Shown here: positions 16,228-24,262 of the stretch, piece after piece
How positions within the stretch are numbered: position 1 is the first letter of the stretch
Layout: the number at the start of each line of letters is the position of its first letter
Source of the DNA: an uncultured Phycisphaerales bacterium
GTDB taxonomy: Bacteria > Planctomycetota > Phycisphaerae > Phycisphaerales > UBA1924
Assembly (NCBI GenBank): GCA_937871915.1
Contig: CALMPG010000103.1
Coordinates: forward strand, 1-64,000
Direction of reading: 5' to 3'
DNA: 64,000 nucleotides
Translations under genes and position numbers: made by a program
The notes under the pieces: generated by a model
Told to the model about the DNA's origin: nothing
The model's database searches: none
The model's input: the letters and a program-made list of their open reading frames with translations, nothing else

Positions 16228-17388
16228 TCAGTTCGCGGGCTTGACGATCACCCGGAGATTCGCGAAGCAGGGAGTGCGGCCGGGGACGCCGACGTAGACG
16301 TTGGATCGGTCGTCGGCGATGAACGTGAGCGATGTGCGCCCGTCGGTGAGGGTGACATGTGCGGAGCGGCCGCCGCCGGAGGCGATGCGGCCGAGCGCCT
16401 TGCGAATGGTCGCGGATTCCCAGACGTCGGAAACGGTCTCCGCAGCTTCGAGGATGCCCTGTGTGCGCACATCCGTGCCGGGCGCGGCGGCGTGAATCCT
16501 GCGCCCTTCGGCGAGGTCGCCCGATGCGAGGATGGAGATGCGCAGGTCGGCAGCGTCGGGGGTGAACGCGCCGGGAGCGGTTGCGTCGATGAGCCAGACG
16601 GCGAACTCATCGCCGAGGGCCTCGATGTCGCCGGTGGAGCGATCGACGATGATCCCGCAGTTTTCGCTCACCGCATAGCCGCGCCGGATCCCCGTGTCGC
16701 GCATGGCGTCGATGAGGCGGCCGAGGCGGCCGCGCTGGATGAAGTGCTGGTCGGTGAGGCCGTGCGTGAAGAAGCCCATTCCGGGAGCCGTGGTCACGTG
16801 GCGAGAGTCCTGATTGTCGGGGTCGGAGTTCTTTGCTGTCCGGGCCGAGGGCGAGCGGCCGCCGGTGATCATGGGGTCGGACATCATGGCCGCGCCGGCG
16901 GAGGTTCCGCCGATGACTCCGTTCTTGTCGTTGAGGACGGAGAGGCACGCGGCGTAGCAGGCGGTTTGGCGGGCGGGATCGGGGCGGAGGACCTTGGTGA
17001 TGCGGGACTGATCGCCGCCGGTGAACCAGAGTCCGCCGCAGGAGCGGATCTGGGCGGCGATGGCGGGGTCCTCGGCCTTGTCGGCGTCGTTTTGGGTGAG
17101 CGGGATGACGATGACTGGGCGCGTGGCGGAATACTTCCGCCAGCGCTGGGCGGTGCTCTCGCCAGCCTTGATGCCATCGCCGCTGGCGAGGGGGATGATG
17201 CCGATGGGGCCGTCGGCGCAGAGGGACTCGAATCGGTTGAAAATGGGGGCGTTCTCGTCCTTGAGGCCGCCGCCGACGATGACGAGGTGGCCGGTGGCAC
17301 GGTTGGGCTCGTAGCCCGAGGAGCGGATGGTGGAGGAGCATCCGGGAAGAAGCGTGAGCAGAAGCAGTAGGAAAAGGGAGCGGGTCAC
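16228..17388 (-). CDS. cphB: Exported cyanophycinase (peptidase S51) lipoprotein
   Basis: 386 residues. Cyanophycinase cleaves the storage polymer multi-L-arginyl-poly-L-aspartate to beta-Asp-Arg dipeptides. It begins with a signal peptide and lipobox LPGC (Cys17), so it acts outside the cytoplasm, as extracellular CphE-type enzymes do. S51 motifs are present: VIVGGG (36-41), FTGGDQ (122-127) and the nucleophile Ser164 in GGTSAGAA. The last 120 residues form an extra beta-rich domain. The GTG start at 17388 overlaps the stop of the isoaspartyl peptidase gene (GTGA), indicating translational coupling with the enzyme that would hydrolyse its product. Family confidence is high. The substrate is inferred; other S51 peptidases act on Asp dipeptides. 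Confidence 0.85.
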   Translation of the reverse strand: MTRSLFLLLLLTLLPGCSSTIRSSGYEPNRATGHLVIVGGGLKDENAPIFNRFESLCADGPIGIIPLASGDGIKAGESTAQRWRKYSATRPVIVIPLTQNDADKAEDPAIAAQIRSCGGLWFTGGDQSRITKVLRPDPARQTACYAACLSVLNDKNGVIGGTSAGAAMMSDPMITGGRSPSARTAKNSDPDNQDSRHVTTAPGMGFFTHGLTDQHFIQRGRLGRLIDAMRDTGIRRGYAVSENCGIIVDRSTGDIEALGDEFAVWLIDATAPGAFTPDAADLRISILASGDLAEGRRIHAAAPGTDVRTQGILEAAETVSDVWESATIRKALGRIASGGGRSAHVTLTDGRTSLTFIADDRSNVYVGVPGRTPCFANLRVIVKPAN

Positions 17389-18410
17389 TTGGCGGCCTCC
17401 GTGATGGTCTCGGGTTTGTCCCAGATGGATACGTCGAATCGGCCGCGGGAGTCGGCCGCGCCGCGGAACATGCCCTCGGAGTTGTAAATCATGGCGATCT
17501 CGCCGGTGCGGGAGATGACGATGACGCCGCCGTCGTCGGGCTTGAGGCGGTGGTTGACGACGGTGTCGGCGGCGCCGGCGGCGGAGCGGTTCATCTCGAC
17601 GAGGAGGGCGATCTGGCGGGCGACGCCGTGGCGGATGAACTCCTCGCCGGTGCCGGTGCAGGAGATGGCGGCGTGTGCGTCGGCGTAGTTGCCCGCGCCG
17701 ATGATGGGCGTGTCGCCGACGCGCCCCCAGCGTTTGCAGGTGAGGCCGCCGGTGCTTGTGGCCGCGGCGAGGTTGCCGTGGGAATCGAGGGCGACGGCGC
17801 CGACGGTGCCGTAGGTGGAGCGGGGGTCGGCGGGGGTCTGGGATTGCTTGTCGAGTTCGGCGCGGCGTTCCTTCCAGTACTCGCGACGCTGGGGCGTGTC
17901 GAAGAAGGTGTTGTCCACGCGATCGACGCCCATCTTGGTGGCGAACTGTTCCGCGCCGTCGCCCGTGAGGAGGACGTGCGGGGAGCGATCCATCACGAGG
18001 CGGGCGAGGCCGACGGGGCTGCGGACGGTCTTGACGCCCGCGACCGCGCCGCACTTCAATGTTGCACCGTCCATGATGGAGGCGTCGAGTTCGTGCGTGC
18101 CGTCGTAGGTGAAGACCGCGCCCTTGCCGGCGTTGAAGAGGGGATTCTCTTCGAGGGTGTTGACGACCTTCTGCACGGCGTCGAGGGCGGTGCCGCCGCG
18201 GGCGAGTTCGTTGCGACCGATTTCCAGTGCGGCGGCGAGGGAGCGGGCGTACTCGGCACGCTCCTCGGGCGGGGCGACTTTGTCGAGGACGCCTGCGCCG
18301 CCGTGGATGGCGATGGCCCAGTCACCTTTGGGCGCGGCGGTCGGCGTTGCGGAGCAGCCTTGGAGGGCGAAGAGGGAGAGGAGGAGGAGCGGGATGAGGA
18401 GTTCGCGCAT
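17385..18410 (-). CDS. iaaA: Isoaspartyl peptidase / L-asparaginase, lipoprotein form
   Basis: A 341-residue Ntn-hydrolase of the type 2 asparaginase family, which hydrolyses beta-aspartyl dipeptides and asparagine. The signal peptide carries lipobox LQGC (Cys19), whereas most relatives are cytosolic. AIHGGAG (34-40) and the self-cleavage site before Thr202 (in STYGTVGAVALD) mark the alpha and beta chains. It precedes and overlaps the cyanophycinase gene by four bases. Together the two could turn exported cyanophycin into free Asp and Arg. No ribosome binding site is seen. A hairpin with a T run ends two bases before the ATG, so expression may depend on read-through or a promoter inside that region. 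Confidence 0.9.
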   Translation of the reverse strand: MRELLIPLLLLSLFALQGCSATPTAAPKGDWAIAIHGGAGVLDKVAPPEERAEYARSLAAALEIGRNELARGGTALDAVQKVVNTLEENPLFNAGKGAVFTYDGTHELDASIMDGATLKCGAVAGVKTVRSPVGLARLVMDRSPHVLLTGDGAEQFATKMGVDRVDNTFFDTPQRREYWKERRAELDKQSQTPADPRSTYGTVGAVALDSHGNLAAATSTGGLTCKRWGRVGDTPIIGAGNYADAHAAISCTGTGEEFIRHGVARQIALLVEMNRSAAGAADTVVNHRLKPDDGGVIVISRTGEIAMIYNSEGMFRGAADSRGRFDVSIWDKPETITEAAK

Positions 18411-18411
18411 G

Positions 18412-18437
18412 AAAACACTCCGGGGTTGCCGGAGTGT
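18412..18437 (-). terminator. Hairpin with T tract: terminator or attenuator
   Basis: On the minus strand ACACTCCGG-CAACC-CCGGAGTGT is a perfect nine-base stem followed by TTTT. It lies 55 bases after the DUF1501 stop and only two bases before the iaaA start codon. It should end the DUF1800/DUF1501 transcript, but its position could also attenuate iaaA. Confidence 0.75.
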
Positions 18438-18492
18438 AGTGGAAACTGCGGGTGGTTGTGCGATCTACCTTTCGCTTACGCGAGAGGCTCCC

Positions 18493-19803
18493 TCAAGCCT
18501 TCTTGATGATGTCCACCGGGCGGTACGATGCCTCGAGGATCTTCTTGCTGTCGGCCTTCATCCAGCCCTCGAGGACGCCCGCGTAGACGGAGCGGAAGTC
18601 GATCTGGTACTTCAGGTCGCCCGCGTCGAGGTCGGTGAGCGAGGGGTGGTTGCCCACGACGCCGGGCCGGACCATCGGGCCGATGACGAACATCGGGGCG
18701 GCCGCGCCGTGGTCCGTGCCGCCGGAGGCGTTTTGCTGCACGCGCCGGCCGAACTCGGAGAAGGAGACGGTGAGGACGCGCGAGTCGTTGCCCTGCTTCT
18801 TGAGGTCGTCGTAGAAGGCCTTGATGGAGGAGCCGACCTGGGTGAGGAGTTGGGCCTGGCGGCCGTTCTCGCCACCCTGGCCGGCGTGGGTGTCGAAGCC
18901 GCCGAGGGTGACGTAGTAGACGCGGGTCTTGAGCCCGGCGCGGATCATGCTCGCGACCATCTGGAGCTGGCGGGCCAGGTCGCTGTTGGGGTACTGGGCG
19001 AGGGGGCGCTGCGCGACGGCCTTGCGGATCTGGTCGCTGGCGATCTGGGCGTCCATGGACGTGCGCATCAGGAAGCCGGCGGTGGAGTTCGGGTCGGTCG
19101 CGCCCGTGACGCCGCGCTCGTTGATTTCCTTGTACGCGGGGATCAGGCTCTTCTCGACGCCGCCGCCGAGCCACTGGAAGAGCTCGCTGGACTCGAAGCC
19201 GATGGGCTTGGACATCTGGCCCTGCATGGCCAGCGGGGCCTCCTTGCCGATGGCGATGCCCGCCAAGGGCTCGGGGGTGGCCTTGCCGGAGGCGTCGAAG
19301 CCGCAGCAGTCGTTGTCGAAATAGCGGCCGAGCCAGCCGTTGCCGGTGGCGGTGGTGTCGGCGGTCTGCCAGATGTCCATGCTCTTGAAGTGCGAGCGGT
19401 TGGGGTTGGGGTAGCCCACGCCCTGCACGATCGAGAGCATGCCGTTGTCGTAGAGGTCCTTGAAGCCGCCCAGGCTGGGGTGGAGGCCGACGGTGGCGTC
19501 CTTGGAGAGCTTGAGGACCTTGTTCTCGGGGATGCCGATGGCGGGGCGGGCCTTGTAGTAGTTGCCGTCGCGGTAGGGGACGACGGTGTTCAGGCCGTCG
19601 TTGCCGCCGCCGAGCTGCACGATGACCAGCACGTGGTCCTCGGGCATGCCGGGGGTGCTGGTGAGGCCGAAACCGGGGAGGAGCGCGGCGGCGGACTTCT
19701 GAACGAAGTACGGCACCGTGGACGCGGCGGAGGCCATGACCAGGCCGCGGGCCATGAACGAGCGGCGGGTGAACGGATTGAAGTTCTCGAGATCAAAGGC
19801 CAT
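18493..19803 (-). CDS. DUF1501 family Tat-exported protein
   Basis: 436 residues of the DUF1501 family (sulfatase/alkaline phosphatase-like fold), abundant in planctomycetes and of unknown activity. A twin-arginine signal, NPFTRRSFMARG (9-20), is followed by a hydrophobic stretch to about 45. Family blocks include VIVQLGGGNDGLNTVVPY, NRSHFKSMDIWQT, TLGGFDTHAGQ and SFSEFGRRVQQNASGGTDHGAAAPMF cut at typical positions along the chain. I chose ATG 19803 because GAGGAA lies just upstream; the in-frame start at 19914 would hide the Tat motif internally. It is encoded 107 bases after the DUF1800 gene, the usual pairing in this phylum, and both end at the hairpin 18412-18437. Confidence 0.92.
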   Translation of the reverse strand: MAFDLENFNPFTRRSFMARGLVMASAASTVPYFVQKSAAALLPGFGLTSTPGMPEDHVLVIVQLGGGNDGLNTVVPYRDGNYYKARPAIGIPENKVLKLSKDATVGLHPSLGGFKDLYDNGMLSIVQGVGYPNPNRSHFKSMDIWQTADTTATGNGWLGRYFDNDCCGFDASGKATPEPLAGIAIGKEAPLAMQGQMSKPIGFESSELFQWLGGGVEKSLIPAYKEINERGVTGATDPNSTAGFLMRTSMDAQIASDQIRKAVAQRPLAQYPNSDLARQLQMVASMIRAGLKTRVYYVTLGGFDTHAGQGGENGRQAQLLTQVGSSIKAFYDDLKKQGNDSRVLTVSFSEFGRRVQQNASGGTDHGAAAPMFVIGPMVRPGVVGNHPSLTDLDAGDLKYQIDFRSVYAGVLEGWMKADSKKILEASYRPVDIIKKA

Positions 19804-19910
19804 GGGGAGTTCCTCGGACGGTCGGGGCCTCGGGGCGGAGAAATCGGGACTGGGTCGGAGACGGTGGGGGCTTGGCTTGATCTGGGGGATGTCTGTTCCA
19901 GATCGGAGTT

Positions 19911-21518
19911 TCAACAGAGCTGGTATTCGGGCATGGCGGTGACGAGCAGGAACATCTGTGTGAGTGTGTCGCTCGTGACATTCGTGCCGCTCCGGCGGAG
20001 GATGTCTACGAGGATCGCGCGGTTATGGGGCTCGGAGCGGCCGATGGCGAAGCGGAGGACGCCGTCGGCGATCTCCTCGGGCGGCGAGGAGGAGGAGAGG
20101 CCCATCTGGTCCAGGAGCGGCATGGGGTCGAAGGTTTCCTGCTTGGCCAGGGGGTCGAATCCGGAGGGTGTACGCCCCGTGAGCAGGAAGCACAGGATGT
20201 TCTGGCGGATGTACATGGTGGCGGTGTTGATCCACGATCGGCCGCCGTCCCAGCCCTTTACGCTCGGGGGGAAGAAGATGTTCTGCCCCATCATGTTCAT
20301 GGCGTCGGCGAGGACGCCCAGGTCGCGGGCGGGGGTGTTGAGGGAGCGGACGCCGCCGACCACCAGTTGGGTGGGGGACTTGATCTGCTCGTTCATGATC
20401 CGGGGCTGGTAGAAATGCTCGCTGAGGAAGAGGCGGCGGAGGAGGGGCTTGACCTCGTAGCGGGAGGAGATGAAGGTGGACTCGAGGGAGGTGAGGACGC
20501 CGGCGGCGGCCGCGTCCAGGGGCTTGTTGCCGGTGGGATAGTCCAGCACGAAGTAGCGGTAGAGCTTGCGGGTCATGTGGCGGGCGCAGGCGGGCCGGGC
20601 GAGGATGGCCTTGACGAACTCGTCGCCGTCGAGGGCGCCGCGGGCGCCGAGGATCTGCTTGACGCCGGAGTCGTGGTTGGTGCGCTTGAAGACGAACTCG
20701 TCGTCGTCGAAGGTGTAGCCGGTGAGGGCCCGGGCGCCCTCTTTGATGTCCTTCTCGGTGTAGTTGCCCACGCCGAGGGAGAAGAGCTCCATGATCTCTC
20801 GGGCGAGGTTCTCGTTGGGCTTGTCCTTGCGGGAGTCGTCGTTGTTGAGGTACTTGAGCATCGCGGGGTCGCGGATGATCTCGAACATCAGCTTGGCGTA
20901 GCTCCCCACCGCGTGCTTGCGGAAGAGCTGGTTCTGCACGAACATGTGGTACGAGTCTTCGATCGTCCGGTAGGACGTGGCGAAGTGGCCGTGCCAGAAG
21001 AGGGTCATCTTCTCTTCGAGCGGGCGCGGCGTCTCGATCATGCGCTTGAGCCACCAGTGCTGGATGTCGCGCATCTGCCGGCGGTCGTCCCGCTCGGCCT
21101 CCTGGCGCCGGGCCCGGAGGCGGGTGACGGCCTCCTCGTCGCCCTTTCGGCGGGCCATGGCGATCTCGCCGCGCTCCTCGCCGGAGACGGGGCGCATGAT
21201 ATCGTGATCGAAGGCGGTGGCCTTGACCTCGTCGAAGGGGATCTTGTCGGGGTTGAGGAGGTGCTCGACGCTCTTCTCGGGGCCCCAACTGACGAGGGTG
21301 GCGATCTGGGCGGGCGATCCGCCGAAGCCGGCGCGATTGAGCAGGTGGCGGGCGTGGTCGTAGCCCCAGTCCTTGGACTTGATGGGGGCGAGAGAGGCGA
21401 AGGAACGCCACTGGGCGCCGATGGGCGGGGCGGACTGCTCCGGCGGGTCGGACGCGCTCGGGGGCGGTGGGGGGGTGTTGGAGTCGGGCTGGGAGGCCGT
21501 CGAAGCGGATGGCTGCAT
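19911..21518 (-). CDS. DUF1800 family protein
   Basis: 535 residues of the DUF1800 family. The opening 35 residues are Ser/Pro-rich and low complexity. The family signature begins with DHARHLLNRAGFGGSP (about 54-69). WHGHFATS, NENLAREIMELFSLG, GARALTGYTF and the C-terminal SVKGWDGG segments are also present. No clear signal peptide is seen. DUF1800 and DUF1501 genes are regularly adjacent in planctomycetes and other bacteria and probably act together, but no biochemical role is established. It lies downstream of ctaA on the same strand, with about 100 bases between them. Confidence 0.9.
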   Translation of the reverse strand: MQPSASTASQPDSNTPPPPPSASDPPEQSAPPIGAQWRSFASLAPIKSKDWGYDHARHLLNRAGFGGSPAQIATLVSWGPEKSVEHLLNPDKIPFDEVKATAFDHDIMRPVSGEERGEIAMARRKGDEEAVTRLRARRQEAERDDRRQMRDIQHWWLKRMIETPRPLEEKMTLFWHGHFATSYRTIEDSYHMFVQNQLFRKHAVGSYAKLMFEIIRDPAMLKYLNNDDSRKDKPNENLAREIMELFSLGVGNYTEKDIKEGARALTGYTFDDDEFVFKRTNHDSGVKQILGARGALDGDEFVKAILARPACARHMTRKLYRYFVLDYPTGNKPLDAAAAGVLTSLESTFISSRYEVKPLLRRLFLSEHFYQPRIMNEQIKSPTQLVVGGVRSLNTPARDLGVLADAMNMMGQNIFFPPSVKGWDGGRSWINTATMYIRQNILCFLLTGRTPSGFDPLAKQETFDPMPLLDQMGLSSSSPPEEIADGVLRFAIGRSEPHNRAILVDILRRSGTNVTSDTLTQMFLLVTAMPEYQLC

Positions 21519-21622
21519 GGCGCGGGCTCCGGAGCGGGAGTGTACGAACGGTTCTTCGGTTCAACGAAGCCCGAACGCCCGCTATTGCAGGGGAAAAAAC
21601 CCGCCGCCCGCGCCGCGGTTTT

Positions 21623-23044
21623 TCACGCGGGCGAGGGGGCCACGAGGGGGGGACGGGCAAGCCGCTTGGCCCAGACGAATGCCGCGCCGGCCAGGGCGAG
21701 GTACAGGGCCCCGTTGGAGTGGTGGAGGGTGCGGATGGCGGCCTGGGAGATGGTCGCGGCGGTGGGGGCCTCGCCCGCGGCTCCGAAAGCGATCCACCCG
21801 AGCAGGAACTGGATGGTGGCGACGACGGCCAGCGCGATGCCGATCATGGCCACGCGCGGCCCGACGAGCGATCGGCGGATCGGGGGCGAGGCGAGGGTGA
21901 ACCCGGCGATCACGGCGAGCACGAGCACGATGACGGCGAGGCCGATGTGGGCGAACAGGGCGTGGTTGGAGCGCATGTGGCGGTACATCGCGCCGAAGAC
22001 GAGTTGCAGCAGGGAGGCGTGCAACGTGGCGGTGCAGAGGAGCTTGGCCCGCCGGGAGACGCGCGGCTCGACGACCGACTGGCCGGGCGCGAGGGCGCGG
22101 AAGTGATCGGACAGGACCACCGCGAGGGCGACGATGGTCGCGACGGTGATCTGGGCGAGGACGCCGTGGCACGCGGCGAGGATCGTGCCGACCTTGCTCG
22201 CGCCGTCCACTTTCTCGGCGCTGAGGAGCGTCTCGATCTGCACGCGCATGCCGCCGAGGACGCCCTGGAGGCCGACGAGGATCAGCACGATCCAGGCCAG
22301 GACCCTCACCCATCGGCGACGCTCGACGAGCATCGTGAACACGAGGAGCACGATCGCGCTCAGGCCGACGAACGCTCCGAACAAGCGGTGGGCGTGCTCG
22401 ACGAAGACCTGCGCGTAGCTCTTGCCTCCCCCCTGCATGCCCGCCTGCACGTGGGCTCCGAGGGGATAGAGGAACATGTTCGAGCCGTAGGTGTTGGGCC
22501 AGTCGGGGACGGCCATGCCGGACTGGGTGCTCGTGACGAGGCCGCCGATGACGATCAGCGGTGCGACGGCCGCGCTGGTGACCAGGGCGAAGCGGGCGAG
22601 CCAGTGCGCGGCGGGCTGGTCGGAGGTGGAAGATCGGGCGAGGAGGCGGCCGATGCCGCCCCCCGCGAGGCCAATGACCACCGAGAGGCCGAGGAATCCG
22701 AGCACCAGCAATGGGGCGTTGGGGACGAGACCCCCGGACACCCCGGACGCGTTGGCCGAGGGAGCGAGGCGGCTCCCAAAGAACACGAGTCCGGCCAGAC
22801 CGGAGACGAGACCGGATCCCAGGCCGACGACCAGGGCTCGCCGGCGCGAGAGGTTGGCGGTGAAGACCGCGATCGCGATGAGCCATGCGACCAGAATCAC
22901 CGGGATGGCGGTCTGCTCGGGGAGGCCGAACCAGGGGAGGTGGGTGATGAGCCACACCGAGGCCATGACCGTGGTGGCCGCGAACCCACCGACGAGGGAA
23001 GGGGCGAGGAAGGAACCGCGATCTCGGGTCAGGTCCGCGTGCAT
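21623..23044 (-). CDS. ctaA: Heme A synthase (CtaA/COX15 family) with extra N-terminal membrane domain
   Basis: 473 residues. It converts heme O to heme A for the caa3 oxidase encoded divergently at 33.9-38.4 kb. The CtaA core starts near residue 155, with GGLVTSTQSGMAVPDWPNTYG, FVEHAHRLFGAFVG, QGVLGGMRV, HGVLAQ, THASL-type His helices and TLHHSNGALY. The conserved His residues of both four-helix halves are present. About 150 residues and four hydrophobic helices precede this core, which is longer than the usual 300-360 residues. The start could be ATG 23044 or 23068; neither has a strong ribosome binding site. An A/T-rich stem at 21594-21623 overlaps the stop and may act as a weak terminator. 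Heme O synthase (ctaB) is not in the window. Confidence 0.88.
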   Translation of the reverse strand: MHADLTRDRGSFLAPSLVGGFAATTVMASVWLITHLPWFGLPEQTAIPVILVAWLIAIAVFTANLSRRRALVVGLGSGLVSGLAGLVFFGSRLAPSANASGVSGGLVPNAPLLVLGFLGLSVVIGLAGGGIGRLLARSSTSDQPAAHWLARFALVTSAAVAPLIVIGGLVTSTQSGMAVPDWPNTYGSNMFLYPLGAHVQAGMQGGGKSYAQVFVEHAHRLFGAFVGLSAIVLLVFTMLVERRRWVRVLAWIVLILVGLQGVLGGMRVQIETLLSAEKVDGASKVGTILAACHGVLAQITVATIVALAVVLSDHFRALAPGQSVVEPRVSRRAKLLCTATLHASLLQLVFGAMYRHMRSNHALFAHIGLAVIVLVLAVIAGFTLASPPIRRSLVGPRVAMIGIALAVVATIQFLLGWIAFGAAGEAPTAATISQAAIRTLHHSNGALYLALAGAAFVWAKRLARPPLVAPSPA

Positions 23045-23285
23045 GGGGGAACCCCTGTGTCGGTACATTTGCTGCGACTCAGTCTCATTTGACCACCGGC
23101 AGGACTCCAAACTTGACAGAGTAGGTGTGACGATGCGACGATTGCGGCCTGACCGCAATATTTTTCCCTGGGGAGGAATTGCCTCCGATCACGGGACAGT
23201 CCGTTGGAGGTTATGAGGTTACGGTCGCGACGATCGCACACCCCTGGTCTTTTCCCCGGGCATCGACCAGAAGCGAGGAGTTAGA
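23045..23285. promoter_or_regulatory. Divergent control region between ctaA and act/cox operon
   Basis: 240 bases that must carry both promoters. TTGACA occurs at 23114-23119 on the plus strand but lacks a convincing -10 at 17 bases. A palindrome TTGCGG-CCTGA-CCGCAA (23142-23158), followed by TATTTTT, could be an operator or a small hairpin. GGAG (about 23275-23280) precedes the GTG start of actA. Confidence 0.45.
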
Positions 23286-24206
23286 GTGTCGACCATCTTC
23301 CCGAAGTGGATGAACCAGCTTCCCACCCTGCTGGCGGGAGGTGCGCTGAGCACGCTCGCGCTGGGAGTGGGGGGCATGTGGTACTACGCCACGCCGAAGT
23401 TTTTCCGCGCCGGCTACATGCCCGCGCAGCCGCACCTATCCGAGCAGGCCGAGGCCCGCATCGTCAAGACCGCGCGGGCCGCGGTCCGGGCGCCGGAGAT
23501 TCCCGGGAGCACGTTCCCGGGATTCAGCCACCAGATCCACGCGGGCAAGCTCGGCATGGACTGCCGCTATTGCCACAGCCAGGTGGAGAACTCGGCGGAG
23601 GCGAACATCCCGTCGGTGAGCACGTGCATGGGGTGCCACGCCGACGGGCACGTGAACGACGAGATGTACGCGAAGAAGTTCCGGGTGCAGTTCATCCGCG
23701 ATGCGTGGGAGGCCGGGGCGCGGTTCGACGAGATCGACGCGCTGAAGAAGGCCGGCAAGTTCGAGGAGGCCGACGCGAAGATGCGGGCGTATCAGGAGGA
23801 GAGCCTGTCGGTGGTCGAGGGGGGGGCCTCGATCCCGTGGCGGCGCATCCACAAGCTGCCCGACTACGTGCGGAACTTTCCGCACAACGTGCACATCAAC
23901 GCGGGGGTGAGCTGCTACTCGTGCCACGGGGCGATCAACGAGATGCCGGTGGTGCACCAGGTGCAGCCGCTGAGCATGTCGTGGTGCCTGGAGTGCCACG
24001 CGGACCCGGCGCCGCACCTGGTGCCGCGCGAGAAGGTCACGGACCTGTATTGGGTGCAGAAGCGGCTGGGCGAGGGCAACGGCCCGTACACGGCCGGCGG
24101 CGATCCGCTGGACGTGGGGTCGGAGGGCGGGGTGGCACTGCTCAAGAAGCTGGAAATGAAGAAGCTCCACCTGCTCCCGCAGAACTGCGGGGCGTGCCAC
24201 TACTGA
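23286..24206 (+). CDS. actA: Alternative complex III subunit ActA, pentaheme cytochrome c
   Basis: A 306-residue membrane-bound multiheme cytochrome c that carries electrons within alternative complex III, the menaquinol:electron-acceptor oxidoreductase that replaces bc1. One hydrophobic N-terminal anchor (about 12-33) leads to a periplasmic domain with five CxxCH sites: CRYCH (93-97), CMGCH (114-118), CYSCH (210-214), CLECH (234-238) and CGACH (301-305). This matches the usual pentaheme form. The start is GTG 23286 with GAGGAG upstream. It is the first gene of the operon. A 7-base tandem repeat fills the spacer to actB. Confidence 0.93.
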   Translation: MSTIFPKWMNQLPTLLAGGALSTLALGVGGMWYYATPKFFRAGYMPAQPHLSEQAEARIVKTARAAVRAPEIPGSTFPGFSHQIHAGKLGMDCRYCHSQVENSAEANIPSVSTCMGCHADGHVNDEMYAKKFRVQFIRDAWEAGARFDEIDALKKAGKFEEADAKMRAYQEESLSVVEGGASIPWRRIHKLPDYVRNFPHNVHINAGVSCYSCHGAINEMPVVHQVQPLSMSWCLECHADPAPHLVPREKVTDLYWVQKRLGEGNGPYTAGGDPLDVGSEGGVALLKKLEMKKLHLLPQNCGACHY

Positions 24207-24209
24207 GCA

Positions 24210-24237
24210 GTGCCGAGTACCAAGTGCCGAGTGCCGA
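24210..24237 (+). repeat. Four 7-base tandem units in actA-actB spacer
   Basis: GTGCCGA, GTACCAA, GTGCCGA, GTGCCGA in succession, starting four bases after the actA stop. Comparable 14- and 9-base repeats lie in other spacers of the same operon. Confidence 0.75.
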
Positions 24238-24262
24238 GACAGAGCAGAAGACAGGAAACCCG

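Noticed and set aside
18109-20412. 767-residue plus-strand open frame
   Set aside because: Antisense to the isoaspartyl peptidase, DUF1501 and DUF1800 genes, which have clear motifs; no signal or domain of its own.
21594-21623. A-rich/T-rich stem overlapping the ctaA stop as a terminator
   Set aside because: The stem is mostly A-T with a long unpaired GC loop; too weak to list separately and only mentioned under ctaA.
23142-23165. TTGCGG-CCTGA-CCGCAA followed by TATTTTT read as a terminator
   Set aside because: The stem is only six bases and no plus-strand gene lies upstream; more likely an operator or chance palindrome in the divergent control region.
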